Positions 40,828 through 43,355 of a DNA stretch of 43,355 bases are shown one piece after another (within the stretch, counting starts at the first letter, position 1; each line of letters starts with the position of its first letter). The notes beneath the pieces were generated by a model, which was given only the letters and a program-made list of their open reading frames with translations, ran no database searches and had not been told where the DNA came from. Location of the stretch: the NCBI GenBank assembly GCA_019639215.1, contig JAHBSH010000011.1, positions 1 through 43,355 on the forward strand, given 5' to 3'. The position numbers and the translations under genes are program-made. Origin of the DNA: Acidobacteriota bacterium. Its GTDB lineage: Bacteria > Acidobacteriota > Blastocatellia > Pyrinomonadales > Pyrinomonadaceae.

Positions 40828-41811
40828 ATGGGACAAAACGCGGGAATCCTCGGTACGGGCCATTCTTATCCTGAAGGTATTTTAACGAATGCAGATCTGG
40901 AGAAGATGGTCGAGACAAGCGACGAGTGGATAACAACGCGCACCGGCATCAAGCAGCGTCATAAGGCGGCGGATAATGAATACACGTCGCAGTTTGGCTC
41001 GCGGGCGGCACTGCAAGCGATCGAACGCGCAGGCCTAAAGCCGGAGGACATCGATGTTCTCGTGTGTGCAACGACCACTCCGGATCAAATTCTTCCGTCA
41101 ACCGGTGCGTTGATACAGGCCGAGATCGGTGCTGTTAATGCGGCCGGAATGGACGTTTTTGCGGCGTGTTCAGGATTTTTGTACGGCCTAACGATGGTCG
41201 AATCGATGATCCGCACTGGCCAGGCGAAGTATGTTGTGGTCGTCGGCGCCGAGGTTTTGACGAAATACGTTGACTATACCGACCGCGGCACGTGCGTTAT
41301 CTTCGGCGATGGTGCCGGAGCCGCCGTACTGGGGCCTGTTGAAGAAGGGAAGGGCATCCTTGCGACCAAGATCAAGTCGGACGGTCGTTACGCGGAGCAG
41401 CTTTATTCACCCGGTGGCGGAACGAGACTTGGATTAACGCACGAATCGATCGACAATCGTGATTGCTTTTTTAAGATGAAGGGCAACGAACTCTTCAAGG
41501 TCGCAGTTCGTTCGATGGCAGACATCTCGGCAGAAATGCTTGAGAAGGCCGGCGTTTCAGCGGATGAGGTCGATCTTGTGATCCCTCATCAGGCAAATCA
41601 ACGCATTACTGACGCTGTTGCAGCACGTTTGAGTGTGCCGGAAGAGAAGGTTTTCTCGAATATCGCCGAACACGGAAACACATCGTCCGCTTCGATCCCG
41701 ATAGCAATGGATGAGTGCATCGAGTCAGGCCGTATCAAAGAAGGTTCGCTCGTACTGCTGACGGCCTTTGGCGGCGGTGTTACTTGGGGCGGAACCGTCA
41801 TTCGATTCTAG
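40828..41811 (+). CDS. fabH: 3-oxoacyl-ACP synthase III
   Basis: This 327-residue enzyme starts fatty-acid synthesis by condensing acetyl-CoA with malonyl-ACP. Motifs: LGTGHSYPEGILTNADLE, TRTGIKQRH, the active-site Cys in VFAACSGFLYGL (about 113), the His in IPHQANQRI and the Asn in EHGNTSSASIP. The catalytic Cys-His-Asn triad is complete. Located directly after rpmF and 21 bases before fabD. Confidence 0.97.
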   Translation: MGQNAGILGTGHSYPEGILTNADLEKMVETSDEWITTRTGIKQRHKAADNEYTSQFGSRAALQAIERAGLKPEDIDVLVCATTTPDQILPSTGALIQAEIGAVNAAGMDVFAACSGFLYGLTMVESMIRTGQAKYVVVVGAEVLTKYVDYTDRGTCVIFGDGAGAAVLGPVEEGKGILATKIKSDGRYAEQLYSPGGGTRLGLTHESIDNRDCFFKMKGNELFKVAVRSMADISAEMLEKAGVSADEVDLVIPHQANQRITDAVAARLSVPEEKVFSNIAEHGNTSSASIPIAMDECIESGRIKEGSLVLLTAFGGGVTWGGTVIRF

Positions 41812-41832
41812 TATCGACGAAGCTAAGGAACG

Positions 41833-42768
41833 ATGACGAGTAATTCCACAGTCGCCTATCTTTTTCCCGGACAGGGCTCACAGTCCGTCGGGATGGGCAA
41901 GGACCTGTTTGACAACTTTGCCGCTGCCCGCGAGGTTTTCCAAGAGGCGGACGATGCTCTCGGTTTTTCGCTTTCGAGGATGTGTTTTGAAGGCGACGAG
42001 AGCGACCTTCAGCTCACGGCGAATACGCAGCCGGCGATCTTGACCGTATCGATCGCACTTTATCGAGTCGGGCGTTCAGAAGGGCTGCCGACTCCGGCCT
42101 TTGCGGCCGGTCACAGCTTGGGTGAATACTCAGCTATGGTCGCCGCAGGCGTGATCGATTTTGCTGCTGCTGTTCGAACCGTTCGCAATCGCGGAACGTA
42201 TATGCAGGACGCGGTTCCTGTAGGAGTTGGCGGAATGGCCGCAATAATGGGGCTTGAGCTCGAAGGCGTAGAAGGTCTTTGTGCCGAGGCGGCCGATGGC
42301 CAGGTCTGTTCGCCCGCGAATATCAATTCGCCAACGCAGATCGTCATTGCAGGAAACTCGGAAGCCATTGATCGTGCCTGCGAACTCGCAAAGGCAAAGG
42401 GAGCGAAACGGGCGATCAAGCTGAATGTTTCTGCTCCGTTCCATTGTGAGTTGATGAAGCCGGCCGAGGAGCGTTTGAAAGGTGATCTAGCGGCATTGGA
42501 ATACGCGGACTTCGTGTTTCCCGTTGTGCAGAATGTTGATGCGGAACCGAATGCGGACCCGTTGACCGTTCGGTCAAAACTGGAAAGGCAGGTGTCGCAG
42601 TCGGTAAAATGGCTGCAGACCGTAAGGCGGTTGTCGCAGGAAGGCGTTGAAAGATTCGTAGAGATCGGCCCGGGCAAAGTGCTAACTGGCCTCGTCCGTC
42701 AGATAGAAAAGGACGCAAGTTATAGTAATATCGAAAACACTCAGTCTTTACGAGAAAGTTTAAGTTAA
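41833..42768 (+). CDS. fabD: Malonyl-CoA:ACP transacylase
   Basis: This 311-residue enzyme loads malonate onto ACP. Motifs: [17 protein letters not shown] at the N-terminus, [11 protein letters not shown], the active-site Ser in [11 protein letters not shown] (about 95), [14 protein letters not shown], and the His in SAPFHCELM (about 203). It lies between fabH and acpP. The fabG gene usually found between fabD and acpP is absent. Confidence 0.97.
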   Translation: MTSNSTVAYLFPGQGSQSVGMGKDLFDNFAAAREVFQEADDALGFSLSRMCFEGDESDLQLTANTQPAILTVSIALYRVGRSEGLPTPAFAAGHSLGEYSAMVAAGVIDFAAAVRTVRNRGTYMQDAVPVGVGGMAAIMGLELEGVEGLCAEAADGQVCSPANINSPTQIVIAGNSEAIDRACELAKAKGAKRAIKLNVSAPFHCELMKPAEERLKGDLAALEYADFVFPVVQNVDAEPNADPLTVRSKLERQVSQSVKWLQTVRRLSQEGVERFVEIGPGKVLTGLVRQIEKDASYSNIENTQSLRESLS

Positions 42769-42793
42769 GCAAACAATTCAAAAAGGAGAACTT

Positions 42794-43030
42794 ATGTCAG
42801 AAGTACAGGATAAGATCAAACAGATCATTGTAGATGAGCTCGCCGTCGATGAAGCCGAGGTTACTGAGAATGCACGATTCATCGAAGATCTCGGAGCAGA
42901 TTCACTCGATCTGGTTGAGCTGGTTATGCGTTTCGAAGAGGATTTCGATATCGAGATACCCGACGAGGATGCAGAAAAGATCCAGAGCGTTCGTGATGCA
43001 TATGCGTATGTCGAACAGCACAAGGGCTAA
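42794..43030 (+). CDS. acpP: Acyl carrier protein
   Basis: This 78-residue acidic protein carries the phosphopantetheine attachment Ser 37 in [14 protein letters not shown], within four predicted helices, and ends normally. A strong ribosome site (AGGAG, 5 bases before the ATG) fits high expression. A terminator-like hairpin follows before fabF, which could produce an excess of acpP mRNA over fabF mRNA. Confidence 0.98.
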   Translation: MSEVQDKIKQIIVDELAVDEAEVTENARFIEDLGADSLDLVELVMRFEEDFDIEIPDEDAEKIQSVRDAYAYVEQHKG

Positions 43031-43070
43031 CTCGCTTCGAGCGAGCCTTGCTTAGAATAAGGTTTGCAAT

Positions 43071-43110
43071 ATGGTGAATGAAGAGGACGTGATCCTTCAT
43101 TCACCATTTT
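43071..43110 (+). terminator. Terminator-like hairpin between acpP and fabF
   Basis: A perfect 13-bp stem (ATGGTGAATGAAG with its complement) and an 11-base loop are followed by four T. The short T-tract suggests partial termination, attenuating fabF relative to acpP, rather than complete separation. Confidence 0.65.
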
Positions 43111-43131
43111 GGCATCTAAAATGAACACTAT

Positions 43132-43355
43132 ATGAAGCGTCGAGTAGTTGTAACAGGACTTGGTCTGGTAACGGCCGTCGGCAACGATGTGCCAACGACT
43201 TGGCAGTCTTTGCTTGATGGCAAGAGCGGTGCCGACTATATCAAGAAGTTCGATGCATCGGACTTCTCGGTCAAATTCGCTTGCGAGGTCAAGGGCTTCG
43301 ACCCGCTTTCATTCCTAGATAAGAAAGAGGCTCGGAGAATGGGAGCATTCACCCA
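43132..43355 (+). CDS. fabF: 3-oxoacyl-ACP synthase II (partial, runs off the window)
   Basis: The reading frame opens with MKRRVVVTGLGLVTAVGNDV, the classic KAS II (FabF) N-terminus, then TWQSLLDGKSGADYI and CEVKGFDPLSFL, and stays open to the window end. About 74 codons of roughly 410 are visible; the active-site Cys and His are outside. An out-of-frame ATG lies 11 bases before the chosen start. Its place after acpP is standard. Confidence 0.95.
   Translation, partial: MKRRVVVTGLGLVTAVGNDVPTTWQSLLDGKSGADYIKKFDASDFSVKFACEVKGFDPLSFLDKKEARRMGAFT

Noticed and set aside
1..43355. CRISPR arrays, tRNA or rRNA genes, insertion sequences
   Set aside because: No regularly spaced repeats, no tRNA-like T-loop with acceptor pairing in intergenic DNA, and no transposase or integrase reading frame were seen.

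Overview
The window reads as a chromosomal segment of a Gram-negative bacterium with moderate GC content, most likely an acidobacterium (phylum Acidobacteriota, perhaps class Blastocatellia). This is inference from gene content, not from a marker gene: an ECF sigma-factor remnant of the acidobacterial/planctomycetal type, zinc-ribbon/FHA kinase proteins, DUF4410, DUF2911 and YIP1 proteins, a carboxypeptidase-regulatory-like exported protein, and small exported proteins carrying an 'AGISD' repeat. No rRNA, tRNA, CRISPR array, insertion sequence or prophage gene was found.

Layout. 1-6.1 kb: a YIP1-family membrane protein converges on a MacA/MacB-type efflux system made of a membrane fusion protein, an ATPase and two separate permeases, with a terminator and a palindromic element between the ATPase and permease genes. 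6.4-12 kb: a same-strand signalling cluster of a zinc-ribbon FHA protein, a large Ser/Thr kinase with zinc ribbons and FHA, an RDD membrane protein, and an FHA-GAF-SpoIIE phosphatase. A cysteine desulfurase follows on the opposite strand, and the end of a dead ECF sigma factor lies between the two. 14-18.5 kb: a radical SAM enzyme with an MGDG-synthase-type glycosyltransferase, an SDR oxidoreductase, and a ferritin-like protein preceded by a Fur-box-like site. 18.5-25 kb: exported and periplasmic proteins (DUF2911, SRPBCC, an M14 carboxypeptidase, DUF4410, small exported proteins). 25-29.2 kb: GlnE coupled to a NifA-like sigma-54 activator. 29.4-34.5 kb: an RluA-type pseudouridine synthase, a GNAT acetyltransferase overlapping a D-aminoacylase, TerC and small unknown proteins.

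34.5-40 kb: a pyrimidine operon (pyrR-pyrB-...-pyrC, with pyrD divergent) interrupted by an AT-richer block of two unknown genes and a VapBC-like toxin-antitoxin pair whose toxin stop overlaps the pyrC start. 40-43.4 kb: the fatty-acid cluster DUF177-rpmF-fabH-fabD-acpP-fabF (fabF cut by the window end), driven by a near-perfect sigma-70 promoter and lacking plsX and fabG at their usual places.

The best candidates for something not yet described are the FHA/kinase/phosphatase cluster, the toxin-antitoxin pair built into the pyr operon, and the radical SAM-glycosyltransferase pair. Functions are read from motifs by eye; no database search was run.
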